Shown here in pieces: positions 5,316 through 5,601 of a stretch of 5,601 nt of DNA. Both the position numbers and the translations under genes were made by a program. Below the pieces are notes generated by a model. That model did not search any database, was not told the origin of the DNA, and saw nothing but the letters and a program-made list of their open reading frames with translations. Location: the NCBI GenBank assembly GCA_002414125.1, contig DHYN01000021.1, positions 1,383-6,983 of the forward strand, in the 5' to 3' direction. The stretch comes from Ruminococcus sp. UBA5129. Its GTDB lineage: Bacteria; Bacillota; Clostridia; Oscillospirales; Ruminococcaceae. Within the stretch, counting starts at the first letter, position 1; each line of letters begins with the position of its first letter.

Positions 5316-5601
5316 TCAATAGCCCAAATCTCTCTTTACAGCATATTCCGCCCATCTGCTCTCAGCATTTTCTCTGAAATGCCTGCCGTTTGCTTCGTTG
5401 AACAAAGTGCTGATCAGATATTTTTCATGATTGCGGATATTATCAGTCTGCTTCATCTGCTCAATTGCATTTTGCAGGCAGATAATATCCACTTTGAGCA
5501 TCGCAGACTTTATGACCTCTCTGGGGAAGTTCTGTCCACAGATATTTTCCGCAGGCTTTCGGGAACAAATCGCCCTTACAATCATCTGCACAATCTCCTC
5601 G
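5316..5601 (-). CDS. RepA-like replication initiator, C-terminal part (partial)
   Basis: The frame is open through the right edge (codons EEI precede the GTG at 5591, which is therefore probably internal); 94 residues are visible. The order EEIVQMIVRAICSRKP, then FPREVIKSAMLKVD, then a helix with QNAIEQMK, then IRNHEKYLISTLFNEA, follows the C-terminal domain of Firmicute plasmid/ICE replication initiator A proteins (the DUF6017 type, with 'VICS', 'P.EVVKS.FLKL' and 'KIRNI..YLL..LYNA'). This is recalled from family knowledge and not from a search. The tail, from NGRHFRENAESRW onward, is not one I recognise. It would start replication of an element in the cytoplasm. It is the first visible gene of the minus-strand operon that continues with the 93- and 82-aa genes. 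Confidence 0.55.
   Translation of the reverse strand, partial: EEIVQMIVRAICSRKPAENICGQNFPREVIKSAMLKVDIICLQNAIEQMKQTDNIRNHEKYLISTLFNEANGRHFRENAESRWAEYAVKRDLGY

Overview
The window looks like chromosomal DNA of a cellulosome-forming ruminococcus. Ruminococcus flavefaciens or a close relative is the best guess: moderate GC, polysaccharidases ending in dockerins with the irregular second calcium loop typical of that group, and Pro/Thr-rich linkers. The species is an inference from style and not from a match.

Layout. (1) Positions 1-3209, plus strand: a cellulosomal pair. The 3' part of a GH26 (beta-mannanase type) enzyme with a C-terminal dockerin is followed after 18 bases, with a strong ribosome binding site, by a complete 846-residue GH9 cellulase (signal peptide - GH9 - CBM3c - linker - dockerin). 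A strong intrinsic terminator at 3263-3306 closes the unit. Both products should be secreted and plugged into a cohesin scaffold, giving mannanase and processive endoglucanase activity from one transcript. (2) Positions 3333-4632, clearly more AT-rich: two divergent small cysteine hydrolases of the isochorismatase family, 174 aa on minus and 176 aa on plus. The 244-base gap between them holds a near-consensus sigma-70 promoter for the plus gene, a 10-bp direct repeat around that promoter, and a 25-codon open frame on minus that encodes only a helix-turn-helix and then stops. (3) Positions 4643-5601: a terminator hairpin shared by convergent units, then a minus-strand operon read leftwards from the right edge. 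It holds the C-terminal part of what looks like a plasmid/ICE-type replication initiator (RepA-like), a very strong Shine-Dalgarno followed only by tiny frames, a 93-aa unknown protein, and an 82-aa unknown protein joined to it by a TAATG overlap. This end is probably the edge of an integrated mobile element.

The cellulase unit and the two right-hand blocks have no obvious functional link. The window reads as a junction between core fibre-degradation genes and accessory DNA. The parts most worth a second look are the HTH-only mini-gene with the repeat-flanked promoter, and the small genes behind the RepA-like frame.
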